Source: Lycorma delicatula (lineage: Eukaryota; Arthropoda; Insecta; Hemiptera; Fulgoridae). Taken from it: 64,000 nt of DNA. The stretch spans positions 73,371,689-73,435,688 of the forward strand of contig NC_134455.1 of NCBI RefSeq assembly GCF_047948215.1, written 5' to 3'. A program made the translations under genes and the position numbers. Below, in pieces: positions 33,379 through 44,769 of this stretch (positions are counted from its first letter, which is position 1; each line of letters begins with the position of its first letter). A model generated the notes under the pieces. That model was given only the letters and a program-made list of their open reading frames with translations. It was not told where the DNA came from and searched no databases.

Positions 33379-33424
<46 letters not shown>
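33379..33424. repeat. (GT)n-(AT)n compound microsatellite
   Basis: Runs of GT (33379-33400) then AT (33401-33424) at the right tip of the long-arm transposon. Confidence 0.95.
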
Positions 33425-35220
33425 GCAAAACCTGTTGTTGATATTCAAGAGGGTTTTCACAGAGAGATTAAAAAAAATCCCTTGGAATACTTAGGGTGAA
33501 AAGTAATTTATATGGAGTTAAACCCTCGCTCCAAGAACTTTAGCTTACGATTGGTTTCATTCAGTTCAATTTTTTACGTATTCTTTTTCTCTTATTTATG
33601 AAGAGACAGTTTCTTTCCTTTTCATGTCTTATAAGCGGGTCTTTTGTCATAAGAGCAGCTCTTTCTTAGTTCTTTTTGAATTTTAATTTACATACAATAA
33701 ATTATTTAATATCATTAGATTTGAAATTGTTGTTACTGAAAATTATTGAGTACAGTAAGTTAAATTGTTTTGTACAATAAGCCTTGACAATAGAGTGGTT
33801 CCGAAACGTTTCATTAGACCTACTCCAAAAAAATTACATTAAAACTATTACTTTATGTAATAGTTTTACTAGATATTTGCTAGATATTACTAGTTTTAAT
33901 AGATATTACTTTATTAAGTATCTATTACTTTAAGTAAAACTATTACTTTAGGGGTCGTAAGTTGTTAGATTATATTTGGTTTTATTTTGATTTGAATTTA
34001 AAAAATCAAAATTTGAAGAAGTGAATATTTTTTTGTTTTGTTTTTAGTGCAGTTTTTAATATTTCTTTTATCTGAAGTTTAATTTACAAATTATTTACAA
34101 TGTCCCTAGAATATAATTATATATGGAGGTAGATAACTGAAAATTACGACTCTATTTATAATAAATGCACGTATTTATAACTGTATAAATGGATGACTTC
34201 CTAGCTTATACTTAACTGTTATGACACCCAACTTTATTGACATAAACATTAAAAGCAGTCGAGCACCGTGCTAGGGGCATACCCTCTTAAATATTATTGG
34301 CTGTAAAGTGAGATGGCTCACCTGCATTACTCTCATACCCTCATCCTCATCGAGGGTCGAGTGGTTTAGTTCACGATGTATATTTAACATTTCAGTTTTA
34401 CGTATGTTGTAGTGTACAGAATATTCTGTAGACAAAATAAATTGAATACTGATACCGTATTAGGCACGTTTTATATAAATTTATTTTTTATCTATTTTTG
34501 TAATACATTGGAAATGTCATTTTCCACTTTACTACGAGGTCTACTTCCCACCACTGTAAGCTAAATTCGTTAAAACCCCAAAGTGAATATTTTTTTTTTT
34601 TTTTATGTTAAGAACACGCTGCTGCTCCTGCTGCCGATCAGATTTTATTTATAGTAATCGTTTTATTTTTTCCTTACCATCCTTGAAGTAAGTGACCAGG
34701 CACGTTTATTGTAACGTGATATTTCCAGTACGCGCATATTTACATAAAAGAGATTAATTCGGGTTTATTTTTTTGATTTTTTCTATTTTTGTTTTTTTTA
34801 ATCGTATTTGGATCGTAGGCGTCCTGGCATCGACATCAGTCAGGTGCAGATATTTGCGTCTACAAATTTAAACTTTTATAAATGTTAAATCATTGTAGAA
34901 AATCTATTAATATTAATTGAGTTTTTTAATTAAACAAATGGTAATCACTAATCGTAAAAACTTAATTGCAATTATTATTGTCACTAAGTTTTGAAAGACA
35001 TTCATTAAAAACTAAATGTTTCTGTAGAAAAAAGAACATTATATTATTTACACATGAGAGTAAATTAAACTATTTATTGGGTCATAGGGTCGGGAATTTA
35101 TTTTAATTCTATGATGTTTTTCCTTTACGTACACCAACAAGGGTTATGAATAATTTTTCAACTTAAATGTTATAGTTCGGTATTATGAATGTTCCAAGTT
35201 CTTATAACAATATATGTAAT
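33425..35220. other. AT-rich non-coding stretch
   Basis: No gene was recognised. It holds a repeat cluster at 33841-33950 built from ACTATTACTTTA-like units, including a perfect 11-bp hairpin AAAACTATTAC/GTAATAGTTTT (33841-33851 and 33857-33867). Confidence 0.5.
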
Positions 35221-35249
35221 GGTTAGTCTAAAAGGTAGTGAGCTTTTTG

Positions 35250-36055
35250 CGCTGATAACGTTAGCGTATTCTGGCAAAAGTCGAGGAAGACCGACTTGTA
35301 AGCAATCATGACAGCGCCAGTGACGTCCATCGCCAAACAGTATAAAACCATTTGGAGAAAGCTGGCTACAAATAAAGATCGGCGTTTGGGTGTCACAGGG
35401 CAAAAAAAATTATTCGATCGAATTTCTATCTGCGAATCTCTACTGAAACGTAACGAAATCGAGCCATTTCTGAAACGATTTATCACGAGCGATGAAAAGT
35501 TGTCATAGTACCTATGACAACAGTAAGCGGAAAAAATCGTGATCCAATTGAGAAAAAGCTCTACAGTCTATATCAAAGCCCACACTGACGCCATGGAAGG
35601 TTATGCTGTGCGTTTGGTGTGATTGAAAGGGCATCGTTTATCATGAGTGTTGCAACCAGGCAGAACGATAGACTCAGACCTGTACTGTCGACGATTAGCG
35701 CGATTGCACCTAGCAATTCAAAAGAAACGGTCTGAAGTGGTCAACAGAAAGGGTTTCGTATACCACGCTGACAACGCCAGACGGCATAAATCTTTAACCA
35801 CCCTTCAGAAATTGACAGAACTTAACTGGGAGGTTTTAAAGTATCCACCGTACCTGGCACCGTCAGACTATTGTTTTTCTAGGTCTCTGAAGAAATCCCC
35901 GAATGGTGTTAAGTTAGTTTCAAAATAGGCCTGTGAAACCATGTATCACAGTTTTTTGATCAGAAACCACAGAAGTTCTATAGCGACGGGATTATGGTTT
36001 TGCCGGGAAAATGGCAGAAGTTCACCGAAAAAAGTGGTTCATATGAGGTTTTATA
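35250..36055 (+). pseudogene. Mariner transposase, N-terminally deleted and frame-broken
   Basis: The frame contains GVTGQKKLFDRISICESLLK and PFLKRFITSDEK, the stretch leading to the first catalytic aspartate, and stops just after DEK at 35506-35508. A later frame carries LQPGRTIDSDLYCRRLARLH and FVYHADNARRHKSLTTLQKL (HADNAR holds the second catalytic aspartate). It ends with WEVLKYPPYLAPSDYCFSRS, where the usual PPYSPDLAPSDY is three residues short. After another frame change, FYSDGIMVLPGKWQKFTEKS follows, the expected C-terminus. It is close to the mellifera/cecropia type of mariners. The stop after DEK is created by a local inverted duplication (35499-35521). Confidence 0.8.
35499..35521. 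repeat. 10-bp perfect hairpin that breaks the mariner ORF
   Basis: GTTGTCATAG (35499-35508) is the exact reverse complement of CTATGACAAC (35512-35521), loop TAC. The right arm encodes the normal TYDN-type residues after DEKW; the left arm replaces the bases for W and its neighbours and adds a TAG. Confidence 0.9.
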
Positions 36056-36205
36056 ATGTTATTTTCCAATACCAATAAATAAATCTTTTTTTTCCAGAAA
36101 CCCACGACATTCCATATGAATATAATTGCACATAATGGGTTTTTGAAATAAACAATTCAATTCTTTTCTCAGTTTTGGTCTCCTAAGGCCCAATACCTTT
36201 TAGAC

Positions 36206-36231
36206 ATATATATATATATATATATATATAA
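36206..36231. repeat. (AT)n microsatellite
   Basis: Starts exactly at the right tip of the mariner element. Confidence 0.95.
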
Positions 36232-38615
36232 GAACTATAAAATGATTTATACCAAATGATGAATACCAAAAAAATACAGTAGTGATTTATTCGTAATTTA
36301 CATTAAAATTTATATAAAAATCGATCAAATTTAAAATAGTTGTTGAATTTTTGATATGGCCAAAATGAGGAAAGGGATGTTGAACATACGAGCAAAAATG
36401 ATTTTCTTATATAAAGAGATAGACATTTTAGTCATTTTGATTTTAAGATTTTTTTCTTTGGTGCACAATTTATTTCTTGGTGCAAAATTGATTTTTGTGT
36501 TTGTTCATCCATGATATATTTTAAAAATAAATTTTGGAGACTAAAAGTTAAAAAGTGTGAATGTTTTGTTTGAAACTAATTTTTGTAATTTTGTGTGGAT
36601 GCTCCTCTTGTGAGATGTCGAGAATAATGGCAATAAAATGGTGGCAAATAAGTGATAACCAGCCATAATGTTACGTTAAAAAAAAAAATTATAATATTAT
36701 ATTATTTTCCTGAGAATATTTAAAAATCCCTATATACTGTATTATTCCGGATTGGTATTATACGTTTAAGGATGAATGAAGGAAATTATTTGGATTGTAT
36801 CATAAGTAAAAAGAATCATTAAAATCGGTGAAATAAATCTTTCGTTCAAAGAAAATTCTAGTAGTTCTGAAATTGATCGGGTTCTACTTCTTCTATAAAC
36901 GTATATTTTAGACGGTTTCTTTAGAGGTGGCTTGGTTTTTTTAAAGGATTTCGGCCATGATTTTTCATTGGTCAAGTTGAATACGTGCAACCGTCAAAAA
37001 GAAACAAAAGTTCTCGGTTAGGTCCACAAGTAGTCCTCCAGTCGTTCATGCAATGTTCATTATTATAATATGGCAATTATAATATATAATAATGAAATTT
37101 TCATAATTTATATGACCTAAAATATAAATAATGTTCATGCAAATAGTAAAACCCAACCAATTTTATGACAAGTGCTTTTTCCTTGAATTTTCTTTGAAAA
37201 TCTATTTCACTGACATCAATGTGACTCGTTTATTTTATTTTTATTCTTCTCTTGTTGAATGAAAAGACCAATAATTTTGCTGTTTATCTTTGATAAATTT
37301 ATTTGTGGTATTGTTTTATTAACTATTCCCCGACAATACCATACATGACGATCCTCCGAGAATGAAATTACGCCGAGAGCTGCATCCGGCAACCGACAAA
37401 CACATCTGTTTAGTTTACAAATAAACATGAGCCATCGCTTTTGCCCGTTAGGAAATAAATGACTGATAATATTAATTAAAACGAAATTTCGGATGATGAT
37501 AATAATAATAAGTTTAAACTCGTATTTTTTTATTAATTCTGAATCTCGTTAGATTTGAAAAATATTGCTTAAAATTGTTTTTTAAGAAAGTAATTTGCGA
37601 ACTCCTCGTGACCAGGAACAGAAAGAATCTACGTAAGGAAAATTAAAATCATCAAATATTAAGATTACATTCAGTAACTTAAATAAGCATAACAAATAAT
37701 TTCATACTACTTTGTAATTAAATAATGTGAGGCGATAAAGTACAACGTAAAATCATTTATTTGCAATATTTCTGTCATTTTTGTAGAAACGTTATCGAGT
37801 GATATTAGAATGATATCTTTCAAAATATTATTGAGATATGAATAAACCTACGCGGTACAAAGGAAGCTGGTATAAACATATCAGTGTGTATGATACGATT
37901 TTGTGTAATGGGTTACGAATGTTAAATATTGTAACTGTCCCTTTGTCTAGCATACGTTATCACTACTCTTCAGATGCAGACGATCAAATCCCTATAAAAT
38001 AATTGCGCGTAGTTTATTTACTTATTTTTTAAAAATGTATACATTTTTTAAAATAATTTAGTTTGGCTTTATACATTATTTTCTCATAAATAATTTCTTC
38101 TTTATTTTAAATGTAAATTATGTGTATTTTGTAATTAACTAAATTACACAAATTGTAAATGTATAATAATTTAATGTATATTCATACAAGATAACATCGG
38201 TAACATATGCAGAGCGAGTCAATCGTATGAAAACCTCTCAACAACTTTAAAACCGTTCCAGATAGATTACTGTAACTTTCACGATAAGGTATCGTTCAAA
38301 CTATTTTACCTTCTGACGAGAAATAGAACTTCAACCACTTCTGGGGGGGGGGGGTGTAGCTCAGGAGTAACTCAAATGTATTTTAATAGCAACAACACTC
38401 TTTGTGTGATAATAATTTTAAAGTTTTCTTTAAGACAAGACGAATGGTGTAAATCAAAAGTTGGTACAATGTCTGTATGCAAAATGACGGTGGGATAAAG
38501 TTTGAATTTTGAAAAAAATTACTTTGATAATTTAAGCAACTGTTATCGTAAATAAATAAATTTATAAAAATTTATTAAAAATTATATATTTATTAAACAT
38601 AATGTTTGCTTATTT
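36232..38615. other. AT-rich stretch without a recognised gene
   Basis: Two reverse frames (36766-36990 and 37216-37428) have fairly normal composition, the second with several cysteines, but no family could be named and no splice sites support them. A G12 homopolymer lies at 38343-38354. Confidence 0.45.
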
Positions 38616-38620
38616 ATTTA

Positions 38621-38830
38621 CTTACATTTCATTAATAAATGTTCGAAATGTCCTCCTTCTGTGTGACAGTGTGCCAGTCGATTTTAAAAGGATGATTCCC
38701 TAGTGATATTTTATCTGATTCTCGAATTTTATTTTGTAAATCATCGATATCGTTGAGCTTATTATGATAAACAATACTTTTTAAGTGGCGCCATAATGAC
38801 AACCAAAATTCAAGTCTGATGCTTTCACGT
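38621..38830 (-). pseudogene. C-terminal end of an IS630-type transposase
   Basis: On the minus strand it reads FWLSLWRHLKSIVYHNKLND then IDDLQNKIRESDKIS. After a frame change it ends LAHCHTEGGHFEHLLMK. The W-x-HLK-x-VY block followed about 50 residues later by GGHFEHLL is the hallmark end of the arthropod IS630-like transposase group. The catalytic aspartates upstream are lost apart from a possible remnant near 38830. It is isolated, with no arms or N-terminus recognised nearby. Confidence 0.65.
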
Positions 38831-39697
38831 GAAACCCAAAATCCAAATTTGAGGTCTCTGACTAGAAAAGTGATTTTAACAATGATTTCCTTTCTTTTAC
38901 GTGATCTTCGTCAAAGAGCAACAATGTAAACAATCTGATCGATTTCTATGAAATTTTTTGTACGTTTAGAATTTTGTAAATATTTCCAGCCTTTTATATT
39001 TTTTATTTGACATCTAGGGAGTAGTTTTGCTTCCAAAACCCCCCCTAAAAGGAGGAAAAATTAATTTTCTCAAAAAAGCCGTGACGGTTTTCTTAAGTAT
39101 ATACTCTTTCTCTAGAAAAATTCATCAGTTTAGCAACGCAGTTTTTACAAAAAAAGAAGAATCAATAAAAAATAAATAAAAAGAATCTATTTTTAATTTA
39201 TTTTTTTAAGAATCGATTTTTATATATTTCTTGTATGTTTATGAAAAACTTAGAATTCAGCGTACTTGTTTAAAAACATTATCATATCTAATGTAGTCAG
39301 TGTATGCAATTTTCGGATCAGGAGGGTGAATTTCATCGAAAAATGCGTAACATTAAAAGTACAAAGCAGTGTAAAATTATAAGATAAATTCCCATTAAAA
39401 AAGTAACTTCGCTAATAGTTTCGAACCTGAGCTGTTTACTGTTATTATTTAAAACAGTAGTCGACTTATATTTTATATGAATAAAAAGATAAATAAAGAA
39501 TTTTTTAGAACGTGTAATTATTAATTTTAGTTTAGGATTTGACAATCAATATGAGACGTTCAGCAATGAGACTAGTGTTATTAAGTTAGAACTGCCACTA
39601 CACTTAAATGGAGGAAAAGACAAGCGGTATATTGCATCCTGTGCTGACATCGAATTGCTATGGAAGAATACACGGGCAACGAATCTTAATTTTTACA

Positions 39698-39890
39698 CGA
39701 CTCCCCAAAAAAGGAGTGTAGTGTGATTTGGGAAGTATGCATCTTTGTTCCACCGCAGTAACTCAACGGCTGAACCGATTTAGACGTATGACCCCGTTTT
39801 TTAATTCTTACGTTATTAATATATGTTTAAAAATGCATATATGTATGTTTAATCGTAACCTCAAGGCCAAAAAAAAAATCATATATACGA
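39698..39890 (+). repeat. Dispersed repeat, copy A
   Basis: Contains AAGGAGTGTA, then AACTCAACGGCTGAACCGAT and TTAGACGTATGACC, collinear with copy B at 40575-40790. Part is covered by a 72-codon frame that is a shadow. Confidence 0.65.
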
Positions 39891-40116
39891 TTCTAAATGG
39901 ACATTCGATACTATTTTCAGTATTGATTTATTTGTATCGAAAATAGTTGTGTTTTAAGATGTGCTACAAGATTGAATGAATTACGGTATTAAGATTTACT
40001 CGTATTAATTTATTTTATAATTATTATTACAGTTACTTATTATTTATAAAAATCTTATGATTTTTCAACGGGCAGTATGTTAGATCGTGTAAGCATGTTC
40101 TTTATTGCTAAAAACC

Positions 40117-40391
40117 ATTCTTTTTCTGTTTAGTCTCCGGAATCACTGTAAGATAGTACTTCAGAGGATGAATGAGGATGTATGATGTAAATGAACTGTA
40201 GTCTTGTACAGTCTCAGGTCAACCATTCCTAAGATGTGTGGTTAATCGAAACCCAACCACCAAAGAACACTGGTATCCTCGATCTAGTATTCAAATCCGT
40301 ATAAAATTTACTGCCTTTACTAAGATTTCAACCGTAGAACTCTCGACTTCATAATCAGTTGATTTGCGATGATGAGCTCGCCACTAGACCT
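40117..40391 (-). mobile_element. tRNA-derived SINE, copy 3
   Basis: Minus-strand copy. The A-box-like AGGTCTAGTGGCGAG is kept, but the B-box is weakened to ACGGTTGAAATC, and the body shares AACCACACATCTTAGGAATG and the end GGAGACTAAACAGAAAAA. It lacks the AACCCACC start seen in copies 1 and 2. Confidence 0.75.
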
Positions 40392-40415
40392 AAATATTAA
40401 CTAATTTTATTAAAT

Positions 40416-40531
40416 AACTCGCATCTCACGTATGCGATACGATGTTTCCGAATCGTTCAGAATGAAGCGTTGAGATGCGAGTTTTTAAAAAACGACTCGT
40501 TCATCTGATAGATTTGAAAAATCTATCAGAT
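40416..40531. repeat. Two adjacent perfect inverted repeats
   Basis: AACTCGCATCTCA (40416-40428) pairs with TGAGATGCGAGTT (40471-40483) across 42 bases. Twenty bases later ATCTGATAGATTT (40503-40515) pairs with AAATCTATCAGAT (40519-40531) across GAA. Both have 13-bp perfect arms. Confidence 0.9.
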
Positions 40532-40574
40532 AGATTAAATGATCAATTTTATTCATGTAACTAGAGTTTTCACC

Positions 40575-40790
40575 CAAAAAGGAGTGTAACTCTTTATTGT
40601 TTATATATGTTTATATGTATGTATGTTTGTATGTATGTACATCTGATTCATCGTAAAAGCTCAGCGGCTGAACCGATTTAGATATATAACCACGCGTTGG
40701 AATCCTTACCTTACCGGGAGTGTCAGGCTATATCTATATATGTTTAAATAGATTTAAAAAAATTGAAAAATTATATATACAAAATTGTCA
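40575..40790 (+). repeat. Dispersed repeat, copy B
   Basis: Contains AAGGAGTGTAACTC, a TATG microsatellite, then AGCTCAGCGGCTGAACCGAT and TTAGATATATAACC, matching copy A. The element class is unknown, though similar phrases accompany non-autonomous elements in insects. Confidence 0.65.
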
Positions 40791-41446
40791 CCCGCACGCT
40801 GTCTAATTATCCTATATTAGAAATTATTCTCTATTGAAGAGCCAGTATTTATCAGCAATATTTTTTTGCAGTCTTGTTTTTTAATTTTAATATTTATCTC
40901 TTATTCCCTTACACTTTTGTGTAATTATATCTGTTGTTGCCTTTCTAAGAAGTTCTGAGAATCCACAATCAATTTAATCTATATAATTTAAAATCTAGGT
41001 TGCATAGTTAACGTTTTTCTATTATCATCATTTTCAAATCGGCACTGACTGAAACAAAATTAGAATATTTTTATTGTAGGACTTAGTTAATACCTACTAC
41101 CTCTAAATTTATTTGTTATTTAAATAATTGGTAAATAAAAAAAAACATTGAATATCCTGACTCCCTACGGTGAAGATACCCAACTTGTGACGATGGTCGT
41201 CACATCATATCCTTAGTTCCTAGCTCTCAAGGGCTTTATCGTAGGTAGTCTTATAGATAATATGTCATTAATACAAGATTTTTCCATTAAGTAAAATAAT
41301 CGATAAATTTCATTACATTTAAATAGATAATAATTTTTCTATCTTTATGTTATTCAGTAAGATATAAGAACTTAAAATTGTTGTTATTAAGATAATAATT
41401 ATTATATTCTCTGCTAAGAACAGTATTATTTCTATGTTGAGAAATG

Positions 41447-41574
41447 TTTACCTTTCTTAGCTTCATTCTTTGTACGTAAGAATGAACAGTACTCAGAATA
41501 CAATATGTTTTGACAGTGGAGTTATTCCGAAATACGTCAACATATAATAAAAGATTGAAGCTAAGAAAGGTAAA
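41447..41574. repeat. Foldback structure with 19-bp perfect arms
   Basis: Arms 41447-41465 and 41556-41574 are exact reverse complements (TTTACCTTTCTTAGCTTCA and its partner) enclosing 90 bases. The left arm overlaps a smaller hairpin (TTCATTCTT/AAGAATGAA, 41462-41486). No target duplication is visible. It could be a MITE-like foldback or a stem-loop RNA locus. Confidence 0.85.
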
Positions 41575-43980
41575 AAGACGCAAATATAAGAACGTACTTC
41601 AAAACTTATTACGGTCAATCGAACAAAAAATATTAACTTTTTTAAAAAAGCACTCGGTGCGAAAGGGCTAGAAGATCGGTAATCTGTGAGTCAGCATTTA
41701 TTTTTTTATTTACATAAAAGAATTGGCTTAAGCCCTCTTACAATTACTAGATGAATGATAAATGAATTTTGTAACGTGTGAAAAATTCGTAACCCGAATT
41801 CGAATCCGGGAACTCAAGAGGAAAGGCCGAAATGCTAAATTCGTGCTTAGACAATTTTTTCAAAAATGAAATTATGTATATGTAATCCTATGTAAAATTT
41901 CCAATCTTTTAGTTAGGATATTTAATTTTTTTTCAGTATAAACTTAAATCAGCGATGTTTTTTTACCAAAAATCTATATTTTATTAATAATAAAAAAAAA
42001 ATTTTTTAAGGTCATCATGGTTAAAAGTTTGAATTCTTCATGACTAATTCTGAAAAAGTTTCATCAATAGTAAAGTTATTGTAGAATATAAATATACTCT
42101 ACTAGTTTGTAGGAAAAAATATTTAATAATTTATTGGTTTAACAAAATATATTTTAGAATATTTTTCTATCCATAAAAATGCTTTTTTTTTAGAGTAAAT
42201 ATAGTATTAAATTTGGTTGTTAATTGAGGGTCTAATTAATGATTTTAAAAATGTATGTATCGCATAGGAAAGTTCTGTTATTTTTTTTCATAATAAAATG
42301 TTTTGACCTATGAAAAATTATCGGTGAACTATAAAGACCTTAAGGATTGGGTAAAGTACCTATACAGTAGCTAATACGTAATAGTTTTTTCAAATAATAC
42401 GAGGGTAAATAACGGCAGTTAAATTTGAAGTAACAAACGTAGAAATTCATGTCTTACCACGAGTTGAAAGCGTTTAACATACGGTGTTATATTATGCAAT
42501 AATACTGCTTATGAATAAATATTACAAAGATAATAATGCCTTATTACCATAATATAACAAAGGAAGCTGTATTTTCATTCGGTTTTACATATTGAAGATC
42601 CTATGGCAAGTTTTAAACGGAATATATTGAAGTTTAACACTAATAATATAAAATAGCGGTAGTAAGGGTAGGTGATATATATATATATATATAGAGCGAC
42701 TGGCTTTAGAGGCTCAAAACGAAATTGAGTACCACCCGCATTATTACGAAGGATTGTAAACGATTTGGTGGAAGTTTAAAAGAGAAGGAAATCCTTGTAA
42801 AGCCATTTCAGTGTTGTTCAGCGGCTGGGGAACGACGATAGATATTGAGGAAAAGGAAGAGAAGTCTGTTTCTTACATACAGGTTGACTTAAGCCAGTCA
42901 TCAGATCAGATTAACTACACAATGTAGTCAGCTTATTGGTTGTTACACAAAACCTGATTGAGTAAGTTACTAGAAACTGCTGAGTTACTTGCTTTCAAAG
43001 GTTTTCCAATATTTATACTCGTATAGATCTAAAATATTTTATTATGCTCGACTTGTATTTTAATTTAATATATTTACGTCGGCTTGAATTATAATGAAAT
43101 TTTACTTAAAAGTTCTTTAAAGATTAATCGGCAGTCTCACAAAAATAAGTTTATACGTAATTAATGAAAACTTTATTGCAAATTAAAAATCTTTATTGCA
43201 CTTATATTGTTGAAACTTTTATATTTATTTCCTCCCCCTCCCCCTCCACAATAATTAGAAAAGCTGAATATTATTGCATTGGTATTAGAAATTTTTTATC
43301 TTAATTATTCCATTAATTTCAGATATGATACTACGGACTTCGCATTTATTTTCTACTTAAATAAATATTATGGTCCATTATGCTATTATAATCCCAATAC
43401 TAGTAATAGAATTGATCACAAATAAATAAATAAAGATATCTTTAAAAAAAAAAAAAATCTGAAAAGTCTTATCCAGCGTTCACCAGAAGAAATTCTTCTC
43501 AAAAAAAAAAAGAAGGAAAATCTATGTGCAAATAAAAATGACATCAAGGTTGATCCGTTTGGGAAGAATAAACGCTTGAACGAGGTTTTAAAAACTAAAG
43601 TAAAATTTAAAAATATCTATTTGTTTTATTAAATAGTCGAATTTAGGATGTACTCCTTTTAGATTGTTTAAAAAATGAAACAAAAAACTTTTTATGTAGT
43701 AAGCTCTGAATTTAAAGGAATAACTCTATAAGTAATATTAGATACGTGATAATTAAAAAAAAAAGTCAGTATCTTCTTGAAATACTTATAGCTAATATCC
43801 TGAGCCTAATATAATCTCTTGATTAGATAGTGCCACAGTCAAAAATTACATGTTTTTTGTTTCTCCTTTAAAAGAAATATGTTTACATTTCAAAATACAA
43901 TGCGTTAGTAAAGTCGCTGTGAATTATGTAGCGAATTCTTTTCTTTCGGTGTTAGGTTGGTTGTCCTGCGGGTTTGTTAG
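41575..43980. other. AT-rich stretch without a recognised gene
   Basis: A B-box-like GAATTCGAATCCGGG lies near 41796 without a convincing A-box. (AT)n at 42675-42693. A GC-richer patch at 42695-42960 has stops in all frames. Confidence 0.45.
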
Positions 43981-43989
43981 GTGTTATTC

Positions 43990-44760
43990 AGTGATAAACC
44001 AATACGTCAGTTGTTGAGTTGTGATTACACGCGCTTCGTTTCATTACATGTCATTTCGTTTATCGGAATCAATATTTGCGAAAAACGTAATGGTTTTTGC
44101 GGTACAGGAACGTACTTTTCTCATTGAAAAGTGCGTTTTTCTCGAATACGTCTTTCGTGAAGGTGACAAGTTTCGTGATTTAGTGAAGCAGAAGTTTTGT
44201 AAAAGTTTCCAAATATTCCTGTTCCTCACCTCAATGCAGTTCGAACTCTTATCGAAAAATTTCGGGAAGCAAGCTCTGCTGAAAACGCTGACTAAGTGTA
44301 AGCCACCTAAATTAAATGAACAGAAGCTGTTTGATATTTCCGATGCTGTGGCCGAAAGTCCATCAACGTCAATGCGAGGGTTAGCACAACAGCAAGCTAT
44401 TGGACTTGCTAACCGCACATAAACCTATAAGAAAAGAACTGAAAGAAACTATTCACGTACAAAGTAATGCGCGGTAAAGAACTGAAACCTGCAGGTCATG
44501 CCAAAAGATTATTGTTAACTGTTTAAACAACGTTTTATCGACCAAAATTCCATAGGTATCGTTTTTTACCGATATATTTTTTACAGATGAAGCGTGTGGT
44601 TTCATCCGGGAGTGTATGTTAATTCACAAAAAACAACTGTGGTCAACTTCCCCATGAATTACACGAACAATCTTTACACAAAGCGAAAATTGGAATCTGG
44701 ATCGGTGTATCCCTGTGGGAACATTTCAGTATTTATTCATTGCTTATACTAAGCTCATGC
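43990..44760 (+). pseudogene. N-terminal half of an IS630-type transposase
   Basis: A 133-codon frame begins at 44021, but the family homology starts at MVFAVQERTFLIEKCVF (about 44090) and continues FREGDKFRDLVKQKFCKSF. After two shifts it keeps FGKQALLKTLTKCKPPKLNE and LFDISDAVAESPSTSMRGLA, the two HTH regions of this transposase group. Downstream, in other frames, are ELKPAGHAKRLLL, then FFTDEACGFI (the first catalytic aspartate, TDEA) and ENWNLDRCIPVG-like sequence. The C-terminal half is missing. A near-perfect inverted duplication (AACGTACTTTTC/GAAAAGTGCGTT, around 44110-44140) sits in the first helix region. Confidence 0.65.
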
Positions 44761-44769
44761 ATACAGTAA

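Larger units (their letters stand above)
30965..33405 (-). mobile_element. IS630-type DNA transposon with long terminal inverted repeats
   Basis: The left arm (about 30965-31475) and right arm (about 32930-33405) are inverted copies of each other over several hundred bases with indels. The best block is 23 bp perfect (31041-31063 against 33300-33322). Other matched phrases include GTCGTACTGAAATTTTTA, ATCTGCAGTA, GGTAATAAA and ATGGTGTAAG. Both tips fall in TATATATAC-type sequence, as expected for an element using TA targets. Between the arms lies a broken transposase on the minus strand. Total length is about 2.4 kb. This appears to be the most complete DNA transposon here, and it defines the family of the MITE at 4060-4690 and the half-element at 30286-30960. 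Confidence 0.7.
35226..36205 (+). mobile_element. Short mariner element with terminal inverted repeats
   Basis: The left tip GTCTAAAAGGTAGTG (35226-35240) matches the inverted right tip, which reads GTCTAAAAGGTATTG from 36205 leftward, 14 of 15. The left flank ends in TA, and the right flank is an AT microsatellite, consistent with TA target use. At about 980 bp it is shorter than the usual 1.3 kb, so the N-terminal coding part is deleted. Contains the pseudogene below. Confidence 0.75.

Noticed and set aside
37216..37428. Cysteine-containing 70-codon reverse frame
   Set aside because: It could be an exon by composition, but no domain or splice sites could be defended.
41790..41815. B-box-like GAATTCGAATCCGGG
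   Set aside because: No matching A-box or tRNA fold at the right distance.
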